The notes: a model not told the origin generated them from the sequence alone. A stretch of 64,000 bases of DNA from DATBSK01 sp964501785 (GCA_964501785.1 CAZCUD010000009.1:62001-126000); one strand, 5' to 3'. Counted from the first letter of the stretch, positions 27,050 through 35,475 are shown. Made by a program: numbers and translations.

Positions 27050-28207
27050 TCAGCGCGGAGCCCTCGGCATCCCCAGCCCGATCATCGCGATGATGTCGCG
27101 CTGGACCTCGTTCGTCCCGCCGCCGAACGTGAAGATCGTGTTCGCGCGGTACGCGCGCTCGAGCTTGCCCGCGAGCATGGCGCCGGTCGTCCCCTCCTCG
27201 AGGTAGGAGCCGGAGCCCACGATGTCCATGAGCAGGCGGTACGCCTCCAGCGCGAACTCGGTGCCGAACACCTTCGTCGCCGACGCGTCGGCCGGGTTGA
27301 GGCCGCGGCTCGAGCCCCAGGCGACCTTCCAGTTGACGAGCTTCAGGAACTCGGTGCGCGCGTGGAGTCGCGCGAGCGTCGTGGCGACCCACTCCTGGTC
27401 GATCACGCGGCGACCGTCGGCGAGCCGGGTCTCGATGCACCACGTGCGCACGTCGTCGATGCTTCGCAGGATCCCCGACGCCGGGCAGAGCGCGACGCGC
27501 TCGTGGTTGAGCTGGTTGGTGATGAGCTTCCAGCCCTGGTTCTCCTCGCCGACGAGGTTGTCGGCCGGAACACGCACGTCGTCGTAGTAGGTCGTGCTCG
27601 TGATGTCACCCGCGATCACCGGCAGCGGCGTGTAGCGGAACCCGGCCGCGCTGGTGGGCACGATGAACACCGACAGGCCCTTGTGCTTCGGCAGCGAAGG
27701 GTCGGTGCGCACTGCGAGCCACACGTAGTCGGCGTGCTGGATCGCGCTCGTGAAGACCTTCTGACCGTTGATGACGTACTCGTCGCCGTCGCGCACTGCC
27801 CGCGTCTCGAGCGACGCGAGGTCGGTGCCGGCCTTCGGCTCGGTGTACCCGATCGCGAAGTGCAGCTCGCCCCGGAGGATGCGTGGGAGGTACTCGCGCT
27901 TCTGCTCGTCGGTGCCGAGGGTCATCAGCGTCGGCCCGACGCTGTTGAGGGTCAGGAGCGGCAGCGGCACGCCGGCCCAGTGCGACTCCTCGACGAAGAT
28001 GAGCTGGTCGATGGCATCGCGCCCCTGGCCGCCGTACTCGACCGGCCAGCCGAGGCCGAGCCAACCGTCGTGACCCATCCGGCGCACGTACCGCGTGTAC
28101 GTGGGCTCGTCGGTGTCCTCACCTTCGATCTCGACCACGAGCCGGGCGAAGTAGTCGCGCAGCTCTGCCTTGAGGGCCTCCTGCTCGTCGGTCAGCGCCA
28201 GTCGCAC
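27050..28207 (-). CDS. acyl-CoA dehydrogenase (FadE, steroid-type)
   Basis: A 385-residue FAD acyl-CoA dehydrogenase. Seen motifs are GWPVEYGGQGRDAIDQ, IGYTEPKAGTDLASLETRA, INGQKVFTSAIQHADYVW, and the C-terminal IFTFGGGTNEVQRDIIAMI. This set resembles FadE enzymes that act on cholesterol side chains or other branched acyl-CoAs in mycobacteria, some of which work as heteromers; no second subunit is adjacent. GTG 28207 follows TAGACC (28219-28214) with a 6-base gap, so it is the leaderless first gene of the operon 28207-23554. Confidence 0.9.
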   Translation of the reverse strand: MRLALTDEQEALKAELRDYFARLVVEIEGEDTDEPTYTRYVRRMGHDGWLGLGWPVEYGGQGRDAIDQLIFVEESHWAGVPLPLLTLNSVGPTLMTLGTDEQKREYLPRILRGELHFAIGYTEPKAGTDLASLETRAVRDGDEYVINGQKVFTSAIQHADYVWLAVRTDPSLPKHKGLSVFIVPTSAAGFRYTPLPVIAGDITSTTYYDDVRVPADNLVGEENQGWKLITNQLNHERVALCPASGILRSIDDVRTWCIETRLADGRRVIDQEWVATTLARLHARTEFLKLVNWKVAWGSSRGLNPADASATKVFGTEFALEAYRLLMDIVGSGSYLEEGTTGAMLAGKLERAYRANTIFTFGGGTNEVQRDIIAMIGLGMPRAPR

Positions 28208-28234
28208 AGCGCCGGTCTAGCCGCTCCGGACCGG

Positions 28235-28645
28235 TCAGCGCGCAGTCGGAGGCGGCTGCCACGACGCGGGGACGACGACGCGCCAGCCGTCGGCGTCCAG
28301 CCGTTCGCGTGTGCGCTCGAGCGTGCCCAGGCGCTCGTCGCCGCTGCGCACGTCGAACCACCACGTCGACCCCTGGTCGAGCACCTCTTCGACCCGCGCC
28401 GTACGGCCCGCGTCGATCGCTCCCAACCGGAGCACCGGGTCGCCCGGCGCCGGCGCCACGGCGACCTCGACGTCGAGCGACGAGCGGTTCTCGATCGTGA
28501 CGACCTCGATCGTCGCGGGCGACTCGACGAGGCGCAGTGCTCCGGCGAGCAGCGTCGCGGCGGCGATCACCCCGACGACGGGGAGGGCCACGGTGCGGAG
28601 CCGGAGGACGGGTTCGGGAGCATGACGGGTGAGGACGGACGGCAT
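28235..28645 (-). CDS. single-pass membrane protein, hypothetical
   Basis: A 136-residue protein not recognised. One helix (RTVALPVVGVIAAATLLAGAL) anchors a small outer domain with beta-type spacing (TIEVVTIENRSSLDVEVAVA, then WWFDVRSGDERLGTLERT). The extracellular part may be a small immunoglobulin-like fold. GGGAGG 9 bases before ATG 28645 decides this start over the Met at 28690. Confidence 0.55.
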   Translation of the reverse strand: MPSVLTRHAPEPVLRLRTVALPVVGVIAAATLLAGALRLVESPATIEVVTIENRSSLDVEVAVAPAPGDPVLRLGAIDAGRTARVEEVLDQGSTWWFDVRSGDERLGTLERTRERLDADGWRVVVPASWQPPPTAR

Positions 28646-28795
28646 CCGGACGGCCTCCCTGATCGCGGGCGTCGCCCCGGTTCTTCCCATCGGACGTCGG
28701 AGCGAACCCCGCCGGCGTGGCGTGTGCCCGTTTGGGCGGGCCAGCGCTGCCCAGCGCCGTTTCCGGCGTCGACGCAGGGGGCAAGTCATCGGCTC

Positions 28796-29716
28796 GTGAG
28801 CGGAGTCTGCGTCTTCGCGCCCGGCGTGCTCGTGACGGTGACGGTGGAGGACCACCCCACCGGCGACGAGGTGCACTTCCACGCGGGCGGCCAGGGCACC
28901 TGGGTCGCGCGCATGGTCCACCGACTCGGTGCTCGCAGCGTGCTGTGCACGCCGCTGGGGGGAGAAGCGGGCGCCGTCGCGCTCGCCCTCCTCGAGCGGG
29001 AGGGGATCGAGGTGCACGCCGTCCCCCACGACGCCGACACGGCCGCGTACGTGCACGATCGTCGCAGCGGCGAGCGCGATCCCGTGATCGAGGTGGACGC
29101 GACGGCGCTCGGGCGGCACACCCTCGACGAGCTCTACAGCGTCACGCTCGGCGACGCGATCGAGACCGGGGTGTGCGTCCTCACCGGCGCGGGTCCCGAG
29201 GAGGCGGTGCCACCCCGCACCTACGAGCGCCTCGCGCACGACCTGCGGGCGACCGGCAGCGTCGTGGTCGCCGATCTGCACGGAGACCCGGCCCGCGCGG
29301 CACTCGCCGGGGGGCTCGACCTGTTGAAGATCAGCAGCGAGGAGCTCGCCCAGGACGGCTTGGCCGAAGAGGGCGCGGAGGAGGCGGCGCTGATCGCGGC
29401 GGCACGTCGTCTCCAGGAGCTCGGGGCACGCCGGGTCGTCGTGTCGCGCGCCGAGGCCGGCACCCTCGCCCTGGACGACGACCGCGTCCTGCGCGTCGAG
29501 TCGCCCCGGCTCGAGGCGGTCGATCCGAGCGGAGCCGGCGACTCGATGACGGCCGCCCTCGCCGTCGGACTCGCGGACTCGATGCCGATCGACGCGATGT
29601 TGCGCTTCGCCTCGGCGGCGGGCTCGCTCAACGTGACGCGCCACGGCCTCGCCACCGGCTACCGCCCGACCATCGAGCGGCTCGGCACCCGCATCGACGT
29701 CGTGGAGGTGCGCTGA
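28796..29716 (+). CDS. PfkB-family carbohydrate kinase (1-phosphofructokinase-like)
   Basis: A 306-residue ribokinase-fold sugar kinase. The C-terminal signature DPSGAGDSMTAALAVGL holds the anion hole and catalytic Asp, and GGQGTWVARMVHRLGA is the usual N-terminal Gly pair. It is closest in pattern to the 1-phosphofructokinase / tagatose-6-phosphate kinase branch, with LKISSEELAQDGL in place of the common LKPN-x-E. The substrate could be a sugar phosphate or another polyol. GTG 28796 is the best start; the opening GVCVFAPGV follows directly. No transport genes are near. Confidence 0.8.
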   Translation: MSGVCVFAPGVLVTVTVEDHPTGDEVHFHAGGQGTWVARMVHRLGARSVLCTPLGGEAGAVALALLEREGIEVHAVPHDADTAAYVHDRRSGERDPVIEVDATALGRHTLDELYSVTLGDAIETGVCVLTGAGPEEAVPPRTYERLAHDLRATGSVVVADLHGDPARAALAGGLDLLKISSEELAQDGLAEEGAEEAALIAAARRLQELGARRVVVSRAEAGTLALDDDRVLRVESPRLEAVDPSGAGDSMTAALAVGLADSMPIDAMLRFASAAGSLNVTRHGLATGYRPTIERLGTRIDVVEVR

Positions 29717-29747
29717 TCGGTTCCCGGCTCGCGGGCAGACTCGGGTC

Positions 29748-29996
29748 ATGAAGAAGCAGGCCGACTACGGGTTCGACGACCATCCCGACGACGACCCGGA
29801 GCGCGCCCGGCTGGCCTGGGCCGTCGCCATCCTCGACGACTGCGACGAGTGCGGCGACCTGCGCGTCGAGCTGACGCTCGAGGAGGCCGGGCGCCCGGGA
29901 ACCGGTCTGGTCGGTCACCTGTCGGTCGACGGTGCCCGACGCCTGCGGGCCGCGCTGGCGACCGCGCTGCGGGACCTCGGTGAGGACCCGGGCTGA
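29748..29996 (+). CDS. small acidic protein of unknown function
   Basis: An 82-residue protein, strongly acidic at its start (DDHPDDDPERARL). A DDCDECGDLRVEL stretch with two Cys might bind a metal but only one C-x2-C pair exists. The rest predicts as a short beta hairpin and helix (SVDGARRLRAALATALRDL). CAGACT (29736-29741) lies 6 bases before the ATG, consistent with a leaderless transcript. Confidence 0.6.
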   Translation: MKKQADYGFDDHPDDDPERARLAWAVAILDDCDECGDLRVELTLEEAGRPGTGLVGHLSVDGARRLRAALATALRDLGEDPG

Positions 29997-29998
29997 TC

Positions 29999-30004
29999 TA
30001 CGCT
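29999..30004 (+). promoter_or_regulatory. -10 element of the channel gene
   Basis: TACGCT, about 43 bases before the ATG at 30048. A transcript starting near 30011 would have a leader with a GAGGGA ribosome site, unlike the leaderless genes around it. Confidence 0.4.
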
Positions 30005-30047
30005 CCGGGCCCTTGGTGGGGCGGGCGCGCGGCCGAGGGACACGGGG

Positions 30048-31100
30048 ATGAAGGACCAGAAGATGTGGGGCCGGCTCAGCCGCCGGTTCCTGCTGGGCGC
30101 GCTCTTCTCGTTCCTCGTGCTCGTCTTCGCGCCGATCTTCTTCTGGGCGGTCGAGCACGGCAAGAGCGACGACGTGCACTCGATCGGCGACGCCTACGGA
30201 TGGCTCTTCCGCACGCTGTTCGAGAACACCTCGCCGTACAAGCTCAAGACGCAGCTCGGCTTCATCTCGTACTGGATCGTCCGGGTCGCCGGCGTCAGCC
30301 TCGTCGCGTTCGCCACCGCCACGATCGCTTCGCGCTTCGTCGCGACCGTCATCAACCGAGGAGCGGGCATGGGGAAGTTCAAGGGCTCGAACCACCTCCT
30401 GATCTGCGGCTGGAGCCCCAAGGGCTTCGAGATCATCCGCGAGCTGCGGGCGAAGGAGGTCGAGGACCCGCGACCCATCGTGATCCTCGCCGACCTCGAG
30501 ACCGACCCGGTCGACCAGAAGGGCGTCACGTTCGTGCGTGGCAACCCGAGCAACTCCGAAGACCTCGCGCGCGCGGGCATCGAACGGGTGACCACGGTCA
30601 TCGTGCTCGCCGACGCGTCGAACCCCAGCTCCGACCCGGACGACCTCGACGCCCGATCGCTGCTCACCACGCTCGCGATCGAGTCGCTCAACGGTGAGGC
30701 GTACAGCTGCGTCGAGGTGGTGAAGTCGGAGAACCGGCAGCACTTCGAGCGCACGAAGGCCGACGAGCTGGTCGTGAGCGCGGAGCTCACCGGTGCGCTG
30801 CTCGCCGCCTCGGCTCGCACCCACGGCATCACCGGGGTGATCGCCGACCTGCTCACGCACCCCGAGGGCGAGGAGCTCTACCGGGTGACGGTCCCGCCGC
30901 AGCTCGTCGGGCAGTCGGTGCGCCACGCGCTCGAGGTGATGAAGGACGTCCACGACTCGCTGCTCCTCGGGGTCTTCGACGCCGGGCGTTGCGTCGTCAA
31001 CCCACCGAGCGGCACGGTGCTGACGGCAGAGCAGGAGCTGCTCGTCGTCCGGGCGCGCCCGGTCGACCGCGCCGGCTTCGAGGCGGTCGCCCGCACCTAG
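30048..31100 (+). CDS. two-helix ion channel with RCK (TrkA-N) domain and atypical pore
   Basis: A 350-residue protein. Helices near residues 14-36 and 69-95 flank a pore region (AYGWLFRTLFENTSPYKL) that lacks the TVGYG potassium filter. Behind it is a Rossmann-type RCK domain with LLICGWSPKGFEII instead of the common G-x-G-x2-G, and an RCK-C-like tail (EELYRVTVPPQLVGQSVRHALE). The I-C-G-W form recalls CASTOR/POLLUX (DMI1)-type channels more than Kch or TrkA. Probably a ligand-gated cation channel, with ion uncertain. Convergent with the ABC gene, 5 bases apart. Confidence 0.65.
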   Translation: MKDQKMWGRLSRRFLLGALFSFLVLVFAPIFFWAVEHGKSDDVHSIGDAYGWLFRTLFENTSPYKLKTQLGFISYWIVRVAGVSLVAFATATIASRFVATVINRGAGMGKFKGSNHLLICGWSPKGFEIIRELRAKEVEDPRPIVILADLETDPVDQKGVTFVRGNPSNSEDLARAGIERVTTVIVLADASNPSSDPDDLDARSLLTTLAIESLNGEAYSCVEVVKSENRQHFERTKADELVVSAELTGALLAASARTHGITGVIADLLTHPEGEELYRVTVPPQLVGQSVRHALEVMKDVHDSLLLGVFDAGRCVVNPPSGTVLTAEQELLVVRARPVDRAGFEAVART

Positions 31101-31105
31101 CGCGA

Positions 31106-32101
31106 TCAGCGCTCGGAGCTGTCGGCCGCCCCGCCGAGGAGCGCGTCCGCGTCGGCGCCGTGCCGCTCGCGGAAGTCGCGCAGCGTGTAGCCGGTGACCG
31201 TCGCGCCGTCCGCGCCGGCGCGGGCGGTTGCCGAGCGCCGCAGCCCGAACATCGGTGCCAGCTCGCCGAAGTAGCCGGGTGGGTCGATGCGTGCGAGCAC
31301 CTCCTCGCCGCCTCCCGCGAGCTCGCGCACGATGTCGATCGAGCCGGCTTCGGCGACGTACACGAGGTCGCCGGTGTCACCCTGGCGGAACAGCACCTCG
31401 CCGGCGCCCAGGCTGCGCTGCTCGGGGGGACGATCACCGGCGAGTGCTCTCGGCGTGAGCTCGACGACCTGGTCCGCGAGCGGGAGCAGGCGCTCGTCGT
31501 GGGTGGACACCACGACCACCCGACCCGGCTGCGCGAGGTGGCGCAGCAGTCGGATCACGCCGTCGACCTGGATGTAGTCGAGGTGCGCGGTCGGCTCGTC
31601 GGCGACGATCAGCGGCGGGTCGAGCGCCAGCGCGCGGGCGATCGCGACGCGCTGCTGCTGGCCGCCCGAGAGGTCACCCGGCCGGTGGTGCATCCGCTCG
31701 CCGAGGTCGACCTGCTCGAGGAGCTCCTCGGCCCGGGCGCGGGCCGCCTTGGCCTTGACGCCACCACCACGGAGCGCGACGACGATGTTGTCGCGTGCGG
31801 TGATGCTCGGGATGAGGTTGAACGCCTGGAAGACGATGCCGACCGTGTGGCGCCGGTACTCGGCGAGGTCGCGCCCCCGCAGGCCGGTCACCTCGGTCTC
31901 GCCGACGGTGATCGAGCCGGAGGTCGGCCGCAGGATCGACGCGAGCGCCGAGAGGAGCGTCGTCTTGCCGCAGCCGCTCGCACCGAGCAGCAGCACGAGC
32001 TGTCCGTCGGCGATGTCGATGTTCAGCCGATCGATCGGGCGCACGGTGTATCCACCGCTCGAGTACTCGATCGTGAGATCGCGCACGGCGACGTTCGTCA
32101 T
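31106..32101 (-). CDS. ABC exporter ATPase fused to a cyclic-nucleotide-binding domain
   Basis: Residues 1-225 are a LolD/MacB-type ATPase: Walker A GASGCGKTTLLSA, signature LSGGQQQRVAIARAL, Walker B LIVADEPTAHLD, switch His in VVSTHDERL. Residues about 235-320 form a CAP-type ligand domain with EVLFRQGDTGDLVYVAEAG and the phosphate-binding cassette FGELAPMFGLRRSATARA, whose Glu and Arg are the ones that hold cAMP or cGMP in active domains. Such a fusion suggests that a cyclic nucleotide gates transport. The ATG overlaps the permease stop (TGATG), so the two are coupled. Confidence 0.85.
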   Translation of the reverse strand: MTNVAVRDLTIEYSSGGYTVRPIDRLNIDIADGQLVLLLGASGCGKTTLLSALASILRPTSGSITVGETEVTGLRGRDLAEYRRHTVGIVFQAFNLIPSITARDNIVVALRGGGVKAKAARARAEELLEQVDLGERMHHRPGDLSGGQQQRVAIARALALDPPLIVADEPTAHLDYIQVDGVIRLLRHLAQPGRVVVVSTHDERLLPLADQVVELTPRALAGDRPPEQRSLGAGEVLFRQGDTGDLVYVAEAGSIDIVRELAGGGEEVLARIDPPGYFGELAPMFGLRRSATARAGADGATVTGYTLRDFRERHGADADALLGGAADSSER

Positions 32102-33147
32102 CACGCACCTCCGAAGGCGAGCGCCGGGTCGGTCGTCAGTGCGCGCCGGGCGCCGATGAGGCTCGCCAGAAGACCGACGACGATGGCGATCGTGAACATC
32201 TGGAGGTACGAGCCCGCTTCGAGCTCGGCCGGGAACGGGAGCACCAGGCCGACGAGCCACGCGACCCCGACGGCCAGGATCGCCGCGACGAGCGACAAGA
32301 AGAGCGATTGCAGCGCCAGGCCGCCGACGATCGTTCGGTTCGGCGATCCCGTCGCTTTCAGCACGGCGAAGTCACGGGTCCGTTCGAGCGCGTTGAGGTA
32401 GACGACCGATCCGATGATGCCGATCGCGACGATCCACAGCAGGACGCTGACGAGATCGATCGTCTGCACGCCTGGCTTGGTGATCCGCTCGAGGTCGGCG
32501 ATGACGTCGTCGTCGCTGAGGGTGGTGAAGCCGCCGGGTACCGCATCGACCTGGCCGCGGAGCACGACTGCCATCGCGAGATCTGCACCGTCGAAGGTCG
32601 ACTCCTGCGCGTCGCGCAGGGTCATCAGCACCGTCGGCGCACCGAAGTTGTAGCGGAGCTTGTCGGCGACGCCGACGACGTCGTACTTCCCGGAACCGAG
32701 GTCGAGCTCGTCACCGACCGACAGGCCGAGGCTCTGGTCGACGACCACCTCACTGCGAGCACGTGGTGCGCGCCCCTCGTCGAGAGCGACGTCGGCGATC
32801 ACGTCCGGGTCGACGCCGATGACGTTCGCGTCCTTGTCGGGGTCGACGCGCGCGACCGCGCGTGACAGCACGACCGGGTTCGCCTTCTCGACGCCCGGCT
32901 GCGCGGCGAGGTCGTCGGCAACGGTCGCCGGGAACACCGACGTCGCGGTGAACGGTCCGCTCACTCCGTCGGGGACCACCCAGGCGTCCGCCCCGAACAT
33001 CTCGACCGTGCGTGGCACCTCGTTGCGAACGGCTCGCTTCATCCCGTCGAAGAGCAGCGCCATCCCGAAGACCAGCGCCGTCACGAGCACCGCGATCACG
33101 AAGCGCCTTCGCCGGAACACGAGATCGCTCCGGCTGATCAGCCACAT
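32101..33147 (-). CDS. FtsX-like ABC permease
   Basis: A 348-residue permease of the MacB/FtsX/DevC kind: one N-terminal helix (RFVIAVLVTALVFGMALLF), a large external domain of about 200 residues, then three helices near the C-terminus (IVAIGIIGSVVYLNALERT, LFLSLVAAILAVGVAWLVG, IAIVVGLLASLIGA). Paired with the ATPase it would export or extract a lipid, peptide or lipoprotein; no periplasmic partner is encoded here. GGAAGG precedes ATG 33147; an in-frame ATG at 33195 adds 16 residues and cannot be excluded. Confidence 0.82.
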   Translation of the reverse strand: MWLISRSDLVFRRRRFVIAVLVTALVFGMALLFDGMKRAVRNEVPRTVEMFGADAWVVPDGVSGPFTATSVFPATVADDLAAQPGVEKANPVVLSRAVARVDPDKDANVIGVDPDVIADVALDEGRAPRARSEVVVDQSLGLSVGDELDLGSGKYDVVGVADKLRYNFGAPTVLMTLRDAQESTFDGADLAMAVVLRGQVDAVPGGFTTLSDDDVIADLERITKPGVQTIDLVSVLLWIVAIGIIGSVVYLNALERTRDFAVLKATGSPNRTIVGGLALQSLFLSLVAAILAVGVAWLVGLVLPFPAELEAGSYLQMFTIAIVVGLLASLIGARRALTTDPALAFGGA

Positions 33148-33300
33148 GGGCCCCGCCTTCCGTCCGCCCCCCGCCCGGTCGAGCAGGTTGCGCATGGTGG
33201 CACGTCGCAGCCGTCCGCAGGTGGTGCTCGACCACGTCGAGATGGTCCCCGCCCCCCGAGCACGGCGCTGCGCGGTGGGGTGGTCGGCCCGAGGGCGACC

Positions 33301-33306
33301 TACACT
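33301..33306 (+). promoter_or_regulatory. -10 element of the STAS gene
   Basis: TACACT about 57 bases before the GTG at 33363, giving a leader of about 50 bases that contains the hairpin at 33331. Confidence 0.45.
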
Positions 33307-33330
33307 GAGGAGGAAGCCCGTCCGCCCTGA

Positions 33331-33363
33331 CCCTGCGGACCTGATGCAACGAGGTCTGCAGGG
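33331..33363 (+). promoter_or_regulatory. leader hairpin reaching the STAS start codon
   Basis: Arms 33331-33342 and 33352-33363 pair over 12 positions (one G-T) with a 9-base loop. The right arm ends on the first base of the GTG at 33363, so it could control access to this start. A later ATG at 33378 would escape it. Confidence 0.4.
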
Positions 33364-33710
33364 TGCACGTGGAGTCGATGAGCGACGGCGCCTTCGGCGT
33401 CCAGATCGTGACGGACGACGGCGAGCGCGTGACGATCGCCTTGCGGGGGGAGTGCGACCTCGCGGCGGCGCCCGAGCTCCGCCAGGTCCTGGAGCCCGCT
33501 TCCCGAGCCGGCGCCGTCCTGCTCGACCTCTCCGAGCTCACGTTCCTCGACTGCTCGGCGCTGACGGTGCTGCTCGATGCTGCTCGCCACCGGGCGCAGG
33601 TCGGCGATCGCCTGGTGCTCCGAGACGTGCAGCCGCCGGTCGAACGGCTGCTGACGCTCGCCGCCGTCACCGAGCAGGTCGAGATCGCCCGGTCCGAGGC
33701 CGGGACATGA
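33363..33710 (+). CDS. STAS-domain anti-anti-sigma-factor-like protein
   Basis: A 115-residue single STAS domain. It opens with VTIALRGECDLAAAPELRQVL and carries the phosphorylation segment LDLSELTFLDCSALTVLLDA; the Ser in D-C-S-A-L aligns with the regulated Ser of SpoIIAA/RsbV. In such systems the unphosphorylated protein binds an anti-sigma kinase and frees a sigma factor. No anti-sigma kinase or sigma factor is encoded next to it. The start could also be ATG at 33378. Confidence 0.82.
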   Translation: MHVESMSDGAFGVQIVTDDGERVTIALRGECDLAAAPELRQVLEPASRAGAVLLDLSELTFLDCSALTVLLDAARHRAQVGDRLVLRDVQPPVERLLTLAAVTEQVEIARSEAGT

Positions 33711-33747
33711 CCCCTTCCCTCGCTCGCCGCGCGATGCTGCTCGGCCG

Positions 33748-34455
33748 ATGCACATAGCGCGCGTGGCACTCGACGAGTCCCTCCGCGGCCTTGCCTCGAG
33801 CGCGCTCGACGCGCTCGACGTCGGTGATGCGATCGCACGGGTCGTCGGAGCGAGCCGGACGCTCTTCGAGGTCGACGGCGCGGGCCTGATGCTCGTCGAC
33901 GACGCTGCTGCGCTGCGCTACGTCGTCAGCACCGACGACAAGGCGCACGCGCTCGAGCGAGTCCAGGAGGAGACCGCGACCGGCCCGTGCGTGGACAGCC
34001 TCGTGCTGCAGGAGGTGGTCGTGTCCCGGAACGCCTCGGCGGACGAGCGGTGGCCCCTGATCCAGGACGGTCTCGCCGAAGCCGGGATCCGAGCCGTGCT
34101 CGGGCTCCCGATCAGCGTCGCGAGCACGACCGTCGGAAGCCTCAACGTCTACCGGACCGTCGAGTACGAGTGGGACGAGAGCGACGAAGAGGCGCTGCGC
34201 GAGTACGCGTCGCTGATCGAGCACGTGATGACGTCGGGGCTGCTCGCGCGGCGCAGCGGCGAGGTGGTCGACCAGCTCGAGCGAGCGCTGGAACGAAGGG
34301 TGACGATCGATCGGGCGGTCGGCGTCGTGATGGGGACCGAGCGCCTCGGACCGGTCGAGGCGTTCGCGCGCATCCGAGCCGTGGCCCGGAACCGACGCAT
34401 CCGCGCCGACGTCGTGGCCGAGCAGGTGCTCGAGCACGGTCGGCTCGACGCCTGA
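33748..34455 (+). CDS. GAF-ANTAR regulatory protein
   Basis: A 235-residue cytoplasmic regulator. The GAF domain (about residues 20-150) includes GAGLMLVDDAAALRYVVSTD and ATGPCVDSLVLQEVV, typical of actinobacterial GAF-ANTAR proteins. The C-terminal ANTAR domain (about 170-235) has the expected pattern LERALERRVTIDRAVGVVMG and EAFARIRAVARNRRIR. ANTAR domains bind paired hairpins in RNA and prevent termination. It follows the STAS gene by 37 bases and may work in the same stress circuit. Confidence 0.85.
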   Translation: MHIARVALDESLRGLASSALDALDVGDAIARVVGASRTLFEVDGAGLMLVDDAAALRYVVSTDDKAHALERVQEETATGPCVDSLVLQEVVVSRNASADERWPLIQDGLAEAGIRAVLGLPISVASTTVGSLNVYRTVEYEWDESDEEALREYASLIEHVMTSGLLARRSGEVVDQLERALERRVTIDRAVGVVMGTERLGPVEAFARIRAVARNRRIRADVVAEQVLEHGRLDA

Positions 34456-34514
34456 CGCGGTCGGTCGTTCTCGACTATTCGAGGACGCTTCTCGACATGC
34501 TGGAGGGCGATCGG

Positions 34515-34520
34515 TACCCT
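34515..34520 (+). promoter_or_regulatory. -10 element of the IclR/UGSC operon
   Basis: TACCCT lies 7 bases before the ATG at 34528. About 30 bases upstream is an imperfect palindrome (TCTCGACTATTCGAGGA) that could be an operator for the IclR protein itself. Confidence 0.4.
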
Positions 34521-34527
34521 GGCGCGG

Positions 34528-35475
34528 ATGAGCCAGCGCTCCAAGCCGACCGAGCGGGTGGTGCGCGTCCTCGAGCTGCTGCGCACGTCCCCGGCCGGGC
34601 TCCGCTTCAGCGAGCTGGCCCGCGCCGGTGACCTGAGCCAGGGCACCTGCCACGCGATCCTCGGAGCGCTCGTCGATGCCGGCTACGTCGTGCGGGACGC
34701 GGAGTCGCTCACCTACTCCCTCGGTCCCGGTGCGCTCGCGCTCGGCACCGCCGCGGTCGACGCGCACGCCGACGTGCGCGGGGCACGCTCGGCCCTCGTC
34801 GACCTGGCCGCTCGCACCGGGCTCGCGGTCTCGGTCGCGAAGGTGGTCGGCGGCGACATCACCGTCGTGGACGTCGTGGCCGCCCCCGGCTGCGAGCCAC
34901 CCATCCGCGTGGGGGCACGGGTGCCGTTCGCGCCTCCCTTCGGCGCCATCCACGTCGCGTGGAGCGGTGACGCGGCGATCCGCGCGTGGATCGGACGGTC
35001 TGCGCGCGCCGATCTGGCCGCGTCACGGCTGCTCGCCGTCGTGCGCGACCATCAGCAGACTCGGGTCGCAGTCGCGCCGTACACCGCGACCTCGACCGAG
35101 CTGCGCGCCGCGCTGAGCGCGCTCGCGGCGGACGCGCGCTCGGACGCCGTGCGCGAGCGCACCCTCGGGCTGCTCTCGGCGATCGACGAGGTCGACTTCA
35201 CGCGCGAGGTCATCGAGCACTCCGATCGGCTCCCCGTGAACACGATCACGAGCCCGGTCTTCGACGCCGACGGAGCGACGGCTCACGCCGTCGGGCTCCA
35301 CCTCGGAGATCCCGACGTCACCACGACGCGCGTGCGCTCGCTCTTCGCGGAGCTCCTCGCCGTCGCGGAGGAGCTCACCGAGCGGCGCGGCGGGCATCTC
35401 CCTGAAGCGCTCGAGCCCGCGCCGGTCCTCGCATCCATCGACGCATCCATCGGCCATGCAGGAGGAAGCACATGA
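34528..35475 (+). CDS. IclR-family transcriptional regulator
   Basis: A 315-residue regulator. The N-terminal winged helix has VVRVLELLRTSPAGLRFSEL and DLSQGTCHAILGALVDAGYV (recognition helix). The rest is the IclR effector-binding domain of GAF-like fold (TGLAVSVAKVVGGDITVVDV, VRVGARVPFAPPFGAIHVAW). Its stop overlaps the ATG of the UGSC-like gene (ATGA), so it is the first gene of that operon and very probably regulates it. IclR proteins usually sense small organic acids or aromatics. Confidence 0.85.
   Translation: MSQRSKPTERVVRVLELLRTSPAGLRFSELARAGDLSQGTCHAILGALVDAGYVVRDAESLTYSLGPGALALGTAAVDAHADVRGARSALVDLAARTGLAVSVAKVVGGDITVVDVVAAPGCEPPIRVGARVPFAPPFGAIHVAWSGDAAIRAWIGRSARADLAASRLLAVVRDHQQTRVAVAPYTATSTELRAALSALAADARSDAVRERTLGLLSAIDEVDFTREVIEHSDRLPVNTITSPVFDADGATAHAVGLHLGDPDVTTTRVRSLFAELLAVAEELTERRGGHLPEALEPAPVLASIDASIGHAGGST

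Noticed and set aside
26981..28795. Long plus-strand open frame antisense to the acyl-CoA dehydrogenase, merging into the PfkB kinase
   Set aside because: Shadow of the minus-strand genes; real homology begins only at GTG 28796.
31099..31113. Terminator between the channel and ABC genes (AGCGC-GATCA-GCGCT)
   Set aside because: Only 5 bp and overlapping both gene ends; too weak to call.
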